Below, one piece after another: positions 55,831 to 64,000 of a stretch of DNA of 64,000 bases. The position numbers and the translations under genes were made by a program. The notes beneath the pieces are model-generated. The model had not been told where the DNA came from. It did no database searches and worked only from the letters and a program-made list of their open reading frames with translations. Positions within the stretch are counted from its first letter, which is position 1; each line of letters starts with the position of its first letter. Origin of the DNA: Methyloversatilis sp. XJ19-49 (GTDB lineage Bacteria > Pseudomonadota > Gammaproteobacteria > Burkholderiales > Rhodocyclaceae); assembly GCF_024580145.1 (NCBI RefSeq), contig NZ_JANINI010000005.1:145077-209076 (forward strand), given 5' to 3'.

Positions 55831-55858
55831 CAGCGCGAATGGAAGGCTTTTCGCGCTG
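55831..55858. promoter_or_regulatory. Inverted repeat upstream of Crp-like gene (candidate operator)
   Basis: CAGCGCGAA (55831-55839), ten bases, then TTCGCGCTG (55850-55858) form a perfect 9-bp palindrome about 50 bases upstream of the regulator start, a suitable position for autoregulation. Confidence 0.35.
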
Positions 55859-56043
55859 CAACGCAGACTGCTGAAGGCGACGCATCGGGGATGATCCGCG
55901 CCGCCGCCCGTCATGCATATAGCCCCTATCCGGGCGGGTTACAACTCGCGTTTTTCCCGCGCCGGCCTTCGGGTCATGACGAGCGCCCGACCCGCGCGCC
56001 GCTGTGGTTGATGCAACGGAAGTAAACACGGTCTTCGATGCAG

Positions 56044-56080
56044 AAAAAAACCGCGTGCCGCTTGCGCGGACACGCGGTTT
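56044..56080 (-). terminator. Rho-independent terminator of the pnt operon
   Basis: Read on the minus strand, AAACCGCGTG and CACGCGGTTT form a 10-bp stem followed by a run of seven T, 18 bases after the pntB stop. Confidence 0.88.
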
Positions 56081-56098
56081 CATCAGCCTGCGAAGTGA

Positions 56099-57472
<1,374 letters not shown>

Positions 57473-57485
57473 GTTGTCGGCTCCC

Positions 57486-57764
57486 TCAGTTCTTCTTGGT
57501 GAACATGGCGAGCATGCGCTCGGTCACGACGTAGCCGCCGGCAGCATTCGCCGCGCCCAGAACCACGGCGATGAAGCCGATCGCGAGCTGCAGCGGATCT
57601 TCCGGATCGGCATGGCCGAGCACGACCATTGCACCGACGAGCACGACGCCGTGCACGAAGTTGGAACCCGACATCAGGGGGGTGTGCAGGATGACCGGCA
57701 CACGGGCAATCACCTCATAACCGGTGAAGGCGGCGAGCATGAAGATATAGAGCGCTTCCATCAT
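57486..57764 (-). CDS. pntA2: NAD(P) transhydrogenase subunit alpha part 2
   Basis: A 92-residue membrane subunit with about three helices (ALYIFMLAAFTGYEVIARV, HTPLMSGSNFVHGVVLVGAMVVLG, LAIGFIAVVLGAANAAGGYVVTERML), corresponding to the membrane part of PntA in species where the alpha subunit is split. It lies between pntA1 and pntB with short gaps of 25 and 13 bases. TPLMSGSN is the conserved family segment. Confidence 0.95.
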   Translation of the reverse strand: MMEALYIFMLAAFTGYEVIARVPVILHTPLMSGSNFVHGVVLVGAMVVLGHADPEDPLQLAIGFIAVVLGAANAAGGYVVTERMLAMFTKKN

Positions 57765-57789
57765 TCGATCCTTTCTTTTTTGGTCTGGC

Positions 57790-58920
57790 TCAGAGGCCGA
57801 ACACCTTCTTCACCATCGTGTGACGCACCTCGCCACCGTGGGTGAGCGCGGTACCGGAGATCACATCGTCTTCCCAGTCCGGCACGAACTGGCCGTCCTT
57901 GACGAAAGGTGACAGCAGGTTGAAAAGATTCTTGGCATACATGTCCGACGAATGTACCGGCATGCGCGACGTGATGTTCGTCGGGCCGATGACGAGGGCG
58001 TTGCCCACATGCACCGACTGGCCGGCGATCGTGCCGTCGACATTGCCACCGGATTCGCACGCCATGTCGACCACGACGGCACCCGCTTTCATGCCCTGCA
58101 CCATGTCGAGCGTGATGATGCGCGGCGCGCGCTTGCCCGGGATGGCCGCGGTCGTGATGAGCACGTCCGCGTTGGCCACCGCCTTGCCAAGTTTCACGGC
58201 CTGCTGCGCCTTTTCCTCTTCCGTCAGTTCGCGCGCATAGCCACCGGCACCGGCCGCCGAAACGCCGGTATCGACGAACTTGGCACCCAGCGACTCGATC
58301 TGTTCCTTGGTTTCCGGCCGCACGTCGTAGGCTTCGACGATGGCGCCCAGGCGCTTCGCCGTGGCGATGGCCTGCAAGCCGGCCACGCCGGCACCGATCA
58401 CCAGTGCGCGGGCCGGGCGGATCGTGCCCGCAGCGTAGGTCAGCATCGGGAAGAACTTCGGGCACTGGCCGGCGGCGATCAGCACGCACTGATAGCCGGC
58501 CACAGCTGCCTGCGAGGACAGCGCATCCATGCTCTGGGCGCGCGAAATGCGCGGCACCAGTTCGACCGCGAAACTCGTGATGTTACGTTCGGCCAGCCGC
58601 ATGGCCCGCGCGCGGTCTGCATAGGGCTGCAGGAAGCCGGTCAATACGGCGCCCGGCTTCAGCGATTCGATCTGCATATTGGTCGGCACACCGACCCGCA
58701 GCACGATATCGGACTGCGTGTGGATCGCTTCGCTGCTGTCCGCGATCGTCGCGCCCGCAGCGACATAATCCTCGTCGCTGTAGTGGCTGCTTGCGCCTGC
58801 GCCGGTCTGGACCTGAATCGCGGCGCCCAGTGCGGCAAACTTCTTGACCACTTCGGGCGTGAGCGCCACGCGCTGTTCGCCCTCGGCCGACTCCTTCGGC
58901 ACACCAATGGTGACTGCCAT
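57790..58920 (-). CDS. pntA1: NAD(P) transhydrogenase subunit alpha part 1 (NAD-binding)
   Basis: A 376-residue soluble domain I. The start MAVTIGVPKESAEGEQRVALTPE and the Rossmann motif ALVIGAGVAGLQAIATAKRLGA are family signatures, and DVRPETKEQIESLGAKFVD contains the region contacting the other domains. It is the first gene of the three-gene operon. The lengths of the three parts together match a complete enzyme, and no residue anomaly is seen. Confidence 0.96.
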   Translation of the reverse strand: MAVTIGVPKESAEGEQRVALTPEVVKKFAALGAAIQVQTGAGASSHYSDEDYVAAGATIADSSEAIHTQSDIVLRVGVPTNMQIESLKPGAVLTGFLQPYADRARAMRLAERNITSFAVELVPRISRAQSMDALSSQAAVAGYQCVLIAAGQCPKFFPMLTYAAGTIRPARALVIGAGVAGLQAIATAKRLGAIVEAYDVRPETKEQIESLGAKFVDTGVSAAGAGGYARELTEEEKAQQAVKLGKAVANADVLITTAAIPGKRAPRIITLDMVQGMKAGAVVVDMACESGGNVDGTIAGQSVHVGNALVIGPTNITSRMPVHSSDMYAKNLFNLLSPFVKDGQFVPDWEDDVISGTALTHGGEVRHTMVKKVFGL

Positions 58921-59103
58921 GTACCCTCCCCCGTAATGAACTTCCTGCGCTGAACATCGTGCTGCCGGGCCGCGTCGATGGCGCGGCGGTGCCGATGTTT
59001 CTGAATGCCCGGGCGAACGCCGAAACTGCCCCCCGGCCGGCTTCGCATACTATCCTCAGGCAGCGCGGTGCGCAGCGGGGTATACCAAAATAAAGGTTTA
59101 CTT

Positions 59104-60195
59104 ATGAATCGACAAACTACGCCGAAACGCATGCGCAGCACGTCGCGCCGCTCAAGCAAACGCGGCCTGGCGCCCGGGTCGGTGGTGTTCATCGGCGCAG
59201 CGCGCGAGCAGGCGGCGGGCATCTCGCTGATCGAGTACGGACCGGACGCGTTGCAGGAAACCCGCTTCACGTCGCTGGAACAGTCGCGCCTTCACGCAGC
59301 GACGCAGCGGCTGCGCTGGCTGAACGTCTATGGCGTGCACGACACGAGCGTACTGGCCGAGATCGGTCAGCGCTTCGATCTGCATCCGCTGGTGCTGGAA
59401 GACATCGCCAATACCGAACAGCGGCCGAAGGTAGAGGACTACGGCGATCAGCTTTTCATCGTCGCCCGAGTGCTGCAACTGTCCGATGACGGTCACACGC
59501 TGTCATCGGAACAGTTCAGCCTGGTGCTCGGCCGGGACTTCCTGCTCAGTTTCCAGGAGCGCCCGACCGGCAGTTTCGAACCGGTGCGCGAACGCCTGCG
59601 CAAATCGCTCGGCAGCCTGCGCAGCAGCGGGATCGACCTGCTGGCCTACAGTCTGATCGATGCCGTGGTGGACAACTACTTCGGCGTGATCGAACGTATC
59701 GACGATCGACTGGATCGACTGGAGGAAGCGGTGTTCGAGCGCCCGGCGAGTGCGCAGATCGCCATGCTGCACGAGGCGAGACGCGACACCATGGCACTGC
59801 GGCGCGCACTGTGGCCATTGCGCGAAGTGATCAGCAGCCTGCAGCGCGGCGACCATCCACTGGTGACGCCGGAAACGCGTGTCTATCTGCGCGACGTGCA
59901 GGACCACCTGACATTCCTGATCGAATCGGTCGATGCGATGCGCGAAACGCTGTCCGGTCTGCTGGATGTGTACCTGTCGGCGATGAGCCAGCGGGTGAAT
60001 CAGGAGGTACGCATTCTGACCGTGATCACCACGCTTTTCATGCCGGCCGCGCTGGTGGCCGGTGTGTTCGGCATGAATTTTCGCCACATGCCCTGGCTGG
60101 ATTCACCACATGGCTTCCTGCTGGCACTGGCGCTGATGACCGGCATCGCGGCGCTGCTCGGCATGCTGTTCTGGCGCCGGCACTGGATGGACTGA
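59104..60195 (+). CDS. corA: CorA-family magnesium/cobalt transporter
   Basis: A 363-residue CorA-like channel. The large cytoplasmic N-domain includes HPLVLEDIANTEQRPKVEDYGDQLFIVARVL, then the long helix with IDDRLDRLEEAVFE. Two C-terminal helices follow, the first ending in the selectivity motif GMN (VFGMNFRHMP). ATG 59104 is chosen because the upstream frame has no family similarity. The N-terminus has an Arg/Lys-rich extension (PKRMRSTSRRSSKRG). Mg2+ or Co2+ influx is expected. It diverges from the pnt operon. Confidence 0.93.
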   Translation: MNRQTTPKRMRSTSRRSSKRGLAPGSVVFIGAAREQAAGISLIEYGPDALQETRFTSLEQSRLHAATQRLRWLNVYGVHDTSVLAEIGQRFDLHPLVLEDIANTEQRPKVEDYGDQLFIVARVLQLSDDGHTLSSEQFSLVLGRDFLLSFQERPTGSFEPVRERLRKSLGSLRSSGIDLLAYSLIDAVVDNYFGVIERIDDRLDRLEEAVFERPASAQIAMLHEARRDTMALRRALWPLREVISSLQRGDHPLVTPETRVYLRDVQDHLTFLIESVDAMRETLSGLLDVYLSAMSQRVNQEVRILTVITTLFMPAALVAGVFGMNFRHMPWLDSPHGFLLALALMTGIAALLGMLFWRRHWMD

Positions 60196-60219
60196 GCCGT
60201 TGCGGCCAGGCGGCCTCGC

Positions 60220-61035
60220 TCAGTCCTTCATGCTGCCCAGCCTGCGCCGTGCGGAATCCAGCCGTTCGCGTTCGGCCTTCTCGCGCGCTTCGATATCGAT
60301 CAGCTTGATGAGGATGAGCGATACATTGTCGCCGGTCGGCCGCCCCCGATCCCGTGCGCGCTTGATCAAGGTTTCTGCCGCCTCGCGGGCGGAAAAGACG
60401 GACAGCACGCCGCCGATTTCCTCGTCGGAAAAGTAGGCCCACAGACCATCCGAACAGATCAGGAAGCTGTCGCCATCGGCCAGGTCGGTAGCGCCGCCGT
60501 AGTCGATCATCGGCTCCTTCTGCGCACCGAGGCAGTGCAGAAGCAGATTGCGCTGCGGATGCGTCTTGGCCCCTTCCTCGTCGAGCCGACCCTGGCGGAT
60601 CAGTTCGCCGACCAGTGAGTGGTCCTGACTGATGGCGACACGCTTGTCATGACGAAAATGGTAGATGCGCGAATCACCGCAGTGCGCCCAATCGACGCGA
60701 CCCGACTGCATCAACAGCACGCAGGCGGTGGAATGCGGATCCTGCTCGGTCGTGAAACGGGTGAGCTTGATCACCACGTGCGCTTCCTCGACCACACTGC
60801 GCAGCAGGTCTTCCGGTGTTTCGACCGCGGGCGCGTAGGCCTCGAAGTTGTCGCGCGCCTTCATCACGACCTGCTCGGCCGCCATCGCACCGCCGCTGTG
60901 CCCGCCCATGCCGTCGGCGAGCACTGCCATCAGCATGCCCTTGTGGCGGCTGTGCGGGAAGACTGCGGCGCGGTCCTGCTGTTCCTTGCGGTCACCGATG
61001 TGCTGCGCAACGCAACTGTCTAATTTTAGTGCCAT
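60220..61035 (-). CDS. PP2C-family Ser/Thr phosphatase (PrpC/Stp-like)
   Basis: A 271-residue PPM phosphatase, separate from the RsbU-like one. Motifs: DRKEQQDRAAVFP, MAVLADGMGGHSGGAMAAEQV (metal Asp and Gly-rich), WAHCGDSRIYHFR, SFLICSDGLWAYFSDEEI and PTGDNVSLILIKL. The C-terminus is a charged helix (AREKAERERLDSARRR). No Hanks-type kinase or type VI secretion gene is present nearby, so its substrate is unknown. It converges on corA with a 24-base gap. Confidence 0.93.
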   Translation of the reverse strand: MALKLDSCVAQHIGDRKEQQDRAAVFPHSRHKGMLMAVLADGMGGHSGGAMAAEQVVMKARDNFEAYAPAVETPEDLLRSVVEEAHVVIKLTRFTTEQDPHSTACVLLMQSGRVDWAHCGDSRIYHFRHDKRVAISQDHSLVGELIRQGRLDEEGAKTHPQRNLLLHCLGAQKEPMIDYGGATDLADGDSFLICSDGLWAYFSDEEIGGVLSVFSAREAAETLIKRARDRGRPTGDNVSLILIKLIDIEAREKAERERLDSARRRLGSMKD

Positions 61036-61135
61036 GAAGGATTCCGGATACGTCCCCTGATTCTAGCCGTGCGGGCGGGTCCGCTGCGATCCGCGTCACC
61101 CGGCGTCACAAACACCGGAAGATTGTGACGAATGT

Positions 61136-61990
61136 TCACACCGCGAGACTGACGTGCCGTTCATTGATTTCATCGATGTATTCGTCCAGCGCCGCAGCGT
61201 GGATACCGAGTTCGGACAGGATTTCCGGCCCGCGCACCGCCCACGACGGATCGCTCAGCCCCTTGTTGCGCAGGTAGATATGGGTGGCGAGCGCGACGAT
61301 GCCTATGGTGCTGCGCAGCCCGAAGGTATCGTCGTCCGGCATGGAGTGATGGTGCTGGATCGCCTGCACGATCAGTTCCGGCAGGCCCCAGTTGCGGGCA
61401 ACCCAGTACCCGACCGTGGCGTGATCGAGGCGATAGCTCGTGTTCTCGAGCGCGAGATCGACCCAGGCCGCGTCGTCATCCAGATTGAGCCGCTTCCAGT
61501 ACTCCGGGAAGCGGGTGCACAGCAGCGGCACGCCACAGTCGTGGAACATCGCCGCCAGATAGGCCTGGTCGGGGAATACATTGCACACCGCCACACGTTC
61601 GCTGGCGATCTGCGAGGCGATGGCGGCGATTTCGTCGCAACGCGCCCAGAAGTGCGTCATCTGCGGACCGGCTCCGCTCGCCACCTGACGGATCGAAATG
61701 CCACGCACGAGATTCACGGTCTGCGACAGACCGACCAGCATCAACACCTGCTCGGCATTGCTCGGCGCGCGTCCGCGGCTGTAGGCCGGCGATCGACACA
61801 GTTTGAACAGGGCCGACAGCACCCCCGGATCGCGCGAAATCGATTCAGCCAAATCGCCCACTTCGAAATCCGGCGTACGCATCAGGTTGTCGATTTCCAT
61901 CAGCAGATGCGGCTTGGCCGGCAGCAACACGGCGGTGGAATCGAGCAGGGCTTCTGCGGTGTCGGGCATCGTACTGCGAGCGTTTTGCAT
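61136..61990 (-). CDS. HDOD-domain signalling protein
   Basis: A 284-residue protein if started at ATG 61990. HDOD core: LLPAKPHLLMEIDNLMRTPDFEVGDLAESISRDPGVLSALFKLCRSPAY, then AAMFHDCGVPLL and LDHATVGYWVARNWGLPELIVQAIQHHH. One partial HD dyad (FHD) is present, and the His-rich QHHH may be a remnant metal site. As for other HDOD proteins, catalysis is not expected. Like the gene at 24395 it lacks any attached input domain. Confidence 0.9.
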   Translation of the reverse strand: MQNARSTMPDTAEALLDSTAVLLPAKPHLLMEIDNLMRTPDFEVGDLAESISRDPGVLSALFKLCRSPAYSRGRAPSNAEQVLMLVGLSQTVNLVRGISIRQVASGAGPQMTHFWARCDEIAAIASQIASERVAVCNVFPDQAYLAAMFHDCGVPLLCTRFPEYWKRLNLDDDAAWVDLALENTSYRLDHATVGYWVARNWGLPELIVQAIQHHHSMPDDDTFGLRSTIGIVALATHIYLRNKGLSDPSWAVRGPEILSELGIHAAALDEYIDEINERHVSLAV

Positions 61991-62074
61991 GGTGGGGTTC
62001 TCTCTTCTGGATCTATTGCGGGTTACGTCAATCAACGGCAGGAATTGCCGCAACTTGAACCGCAAGCGATACGC

Positions 62075-63316
62075 TCAGGCAGCCGTTGTCAGCGCCTCCT
62101 CCAACCATTCGATCCAGTGCCGTACCGGGGTTCCGGTACCAGTCTGCAGGTGCGCGATACAGCCGACATTGGCACTGGCAATACCCTTCACCGGTGCGGA
62201 CTGCAGCGCATTCAGCTTGTTGTCGCGCAGCGTGCGCGAAAACTGCGGCTGAAGCAGTGAATAGCTGCCGGCCGAACCACAGCACAGGTGGCTGTCGGTG
62301 ACCGGTACAAGGTCATACCCGGCGGCTCGCAGCAGGCCTTCGGCCAGACCGCGCACCTGCTGGCCGTGCTGCAGCGAACAGGGCGGGTGATACGCCAGCG
62401 GTGCCGCTGCGGGCGGCTGCGCCGCGAACAGACCTTCAACCTGCACCCGCTCGGCGTGCAGGATTTCCGACAGGTCCTTCGTCATCGCGCCGACACGCGC
62501 GGCGCGCTGTGCGTACTGCGGGTCATCGGCCAGCAGATGGCCGTACTCGCGCACCGTGGTGCCGCAGCCGGAGGCGGTCATCACGATGGCTTCGATTTCG
62601 CCGCTGTCGATGGCCGGCCACCAGGCGTCGATCAGCGCTCGCATGTCGCGCCGTCCGCCGTCCTGGTCATTCAGGTGAAAGCGCAAGGCGCCACAACAAC
62701 CGGCACGCGCCGACTCGACCAGCGAAATGCCGACCAGATCGAGCACTCGCGCCGCAGCCGCATTGACGTCCGGCATCAGCGCCGGCTGCACGCAACCGGC
62801 CAGCACCAGCATGCGCCGCGCGTGACGCACCGGTGGCCAGCTGCCGGCATCGCGCCGCGGCGCCACCTTGGCGGCCAGCGAGGCGGGCAGCAACGGTCGG
62901 GCGAGCCGGCCCAGCGCCAGTGCCGTGTTGAACACACCCCGTCGCGACAGTCCTTCCCGCAGCACCCAGCGCGCCGCGCGTGCGGCCAGCGGCCGTTGCG
63001 TGCGACGCTCCGCCACGGCACGGCCGATATCGACCAGTTCGCTGTAGCGCACACCGGACGGACAGGTGGATTCGCAATTGCGACAGGTCAGACAACGGTC
63101 GAGGTGCGGCAGCACGGTCTCGGCCGGTACGGTGCCCTCGAACATCTGCTTCATCAGGTAGATGCGGCCGCGCGGGCCGTCGAGTTCGTCGCCGAGCAGC
63201 TGATAGGTCGGGCAGGTCGCGTTGCAGAAACCGCAATGCACGCACTTGCGCAGCACTGCCTCGGCAGCGTCGCCCTCCGGCGTGCTGCGGATGAAATCGG
63301 CCAGTCCGGTCTGCAT
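62075..63316 (-). CDS. glcF: Glycolate oxidase iron-sulfur subunit GlcF
   Basis: A 413-residue protein with two 4Fe-4S motifs, CVHCGFCNATCP near 25-36 and CLTCRNCESTCP near 75-86, followed by two CCG domains (ARAGCCGALRFH and SHLCCGSAGSYSLL). ATG 63316 (MQTGLADFIRS) is fixed by family similarity and lies 11 bases after glcE. With GlcD and GlcE it oxidises glycolate to glyoxylate, passing electrons to the respiratory chain. It is the last gene of a glcDEF-type operon, and the rest lies beyond the right edge. Confidence 0.95.
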   Translation of the reverse strand: MQTGLADFIRSTPEGDAAEAVLRKCVHCGFCNATCPTYQLLGDELDGPRGRIYLMKQMFEGTVPAETVLPHLDRCLTCRNCESTCPSGVRYSELVDIGRAVAERRTQRPLAARAARWVLREGLSRRGVFNTALALGRLARPLLPASLAAKVAPRRDAGSWPPVRHARRMLVLAGCVQPALMPDVNAAAARVLDLVGISLVESARAGCCGALRFHLNDQDGGRRDMRALIDAWWPAIDSGEIEAIVMTASGCGTTVREYGHLLADDPQYAQRAARVGAMTKDLSEILHAERVQVEGLFAAQPPAAAPLAYHPPCSLQHGQQVRGLAEGLLRAAGYDLVPVTDSHLCCGSAGSYSLLQPQFSRTLRDNKLNALQSAPVKGIASANVGCIAHLQTGTGTPVRHWIEWLEEALTTAA

Positions 63317-63327
63317 CGGGGTCGCTC

Positions 63328-64000
63328 TTAAAGTTCGGGGTACAGCCGTCCGGGGCTGAACACGCCGGACGGATCGAAAGCCTTTTTCAGCCGCTGGCTG
63401 ACCGCCATCACTTCGGGCTTGAGCGGTTCGAACACGCCGAGCGCCCGGTCCATGGTCCGGCCGCCACGGAACAGCGTGGCATGGCCGCCCAGCGCGCCGA
63501 CCACGTGACGCAGCGCATCGGCGTCGGTGTCGCTGCGCAACCAGCGCTGCAGGCCGTTCCATTCGGTCAGGCTGTCGCCTTCGAGCGCCAGATGCGGCGC
63601 CATCGGTGGCAGCGCGACGCGCCACAGCGGTGCATCACCATCGAAGAAGGCGTGCGTGTGATTGCGCACCGACTGCCACAGCGCGGCCGCTTCGACAACG
63701 TCGACCACTTCGCCGCCGATCAGCTGTGCCGCGGCATCGAGCGCAACCTGGGCGCCCGACAGCCTGACATGGAGCCGGCCACCATGCCAGCAAGTGGCAG
63801 AAATCGGCAGCGGCTGCGCGCCCCACTCGCGCAGGCGCCGCAGCGCGGTCGTATTGTCGAGTTCGAGCAGGCGGGTCTGTTCGGCATGGGGCAGCGGCAG
63901 CACCTTCAACGTCACGTCGAGAATGAGGCCCAGTGTGCCGAAACTGCCGGCGATCAGGCGCGATACGTCAAAGCCCGCAACATTCTTCATCACCTGGCCG
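63328..64000 (-). CDS. glcE: Glycolate oxidase FAD-binding subunit GlcE, N-terminus beyond window
   Basis: About 224 C-terminal residues of a FAD_binding_4 protein. The visible start GQVMKNVAGFDVSRLIAGSFGTLGLILDVTLKVLP is the conserved FAD-contact region of GlcE. A Pro-rich, Arg-containing C-terminal domain ends FDPSGVFSPGRLYPEL. The true start is outside the window, so an internal Met at 63993 should not be taken as the start. glcD is expected just beyond the right edge. Confidence 0.93.
   Translation of the reverse strand, partial: GQVMKNVAGFDVSRLIAGSFGTLGLILDVTLKVLPLPHAEQTRLLELDNTTALRRLREWGAQPLPISATCWHGGRLHVRLSGAQVALDAAAQLIGGEVVDVVEAAALWQSVRNHTHAFFDGDAPLWRVALPPMAPHLALEGDSLTEWNGLQRWLRSDTDADALRHVVGALGGHATLFRGGRTMDRALGVFEPLKPEVMAVSQRLKKAFDPSGVFSPGRLYPEL

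Larger units (their letters stand above)
55784..56098. other. 315-base gap between regulator gene and pntB
   Basis: Contains the inverted repeat at 55831-55858 and the pnt terminator at 56044-56080. No credible gene was found; short frames here lack ribosome sites. Confidence 0.6.

Overview
The window looks like chromosomal DNA of a GC-rich Gram-negative betaproteobacterium, most plausibly Rhodocyclales and possibly Methyloversatilis-like. The lineage is inferred from protein character, not from a database match. Supporting signs are PEP-CTERM sorting-signal proteins, EarP with an EF-P carrying Arg32, a TRAP transporter, a split PntA1/PntA2/PntB transhydrogenase and GlcE/GlcF. There are no phage genes, insertion sequences, CRISPR arrays or rRNA operons. 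One tRNA gene, tRNA-Arg(CCU), is present.

Layout. 1-6.3 kb: a very long Gly/Ala-rich secreted protein running off the left edge, a haem-sensing hybrid histidine kinase, an RNase HI-like protein and a PEP-CTERM protein. 6.4-18.7 kb: fabI, a LemA/TPM/TPM trio, an ABC exporter, an unknown gene, a methyltransferase, mtfA with a coupled methyltransferase-like gene, a 42-aa secreted peptide, relA and a chemotaxis-type transducer. 18.8-25.6 kb: tRNA-Arg overlapping a GT39 gene, a divergent GT2/flippase pair, uup, an HDOD gene and a small acidic protein. 25.6-32 kb: earP-efp, an AP-superfamily-like gene, recJ and an M48 lipoprotein. 32-38.4 kb: a TRAP transporter whose DctM carries a proline-rich insert, then an MFS and an AEC transporter. 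38.4-51.7 kb: a second PEP-CTERM protein followed by a dense signalling locus. 51.8-64 kb: an aldehyde dehydrogenase, a methyltransferase, arfB, a Crp-like regulator, pntA1-pntA2-pntB, corA, a PP2C, an HDOD gene, glcF and partial glcE.

Most interesting region: 39.9-51.7 kb. It holds a STAS antagonist, an RsbW-like kinase, a PP2C phosphatase with an N-terminal cyclic-nucleotide-binding-like domain, a 1100-aa FecR-TPR-outer-membrane barrel fusion, a Cys-rich secreted protein, an HD phosphohydrolase, a CHASE2 nucleotide cyclase and a glutaminase-STAS-cNMP-binding fusion. No sigma factor is encoded in it. I infer a cyclic-nucleotide-linked partner-switching system spanning the envelope.

Four sigma-54-type -24/-12 elements lie 41-48 bases upstream of start codons: before both PEP-CTERM genes, the FecR-TPR-barrel gene and the glutaminase fusion. 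This suggests one RpoN regulon joins the exported-protein genes with the signalling locus. Three copies of a REP-like palindrome and clusters of a heptamer repeat occupy intergenic spaces.
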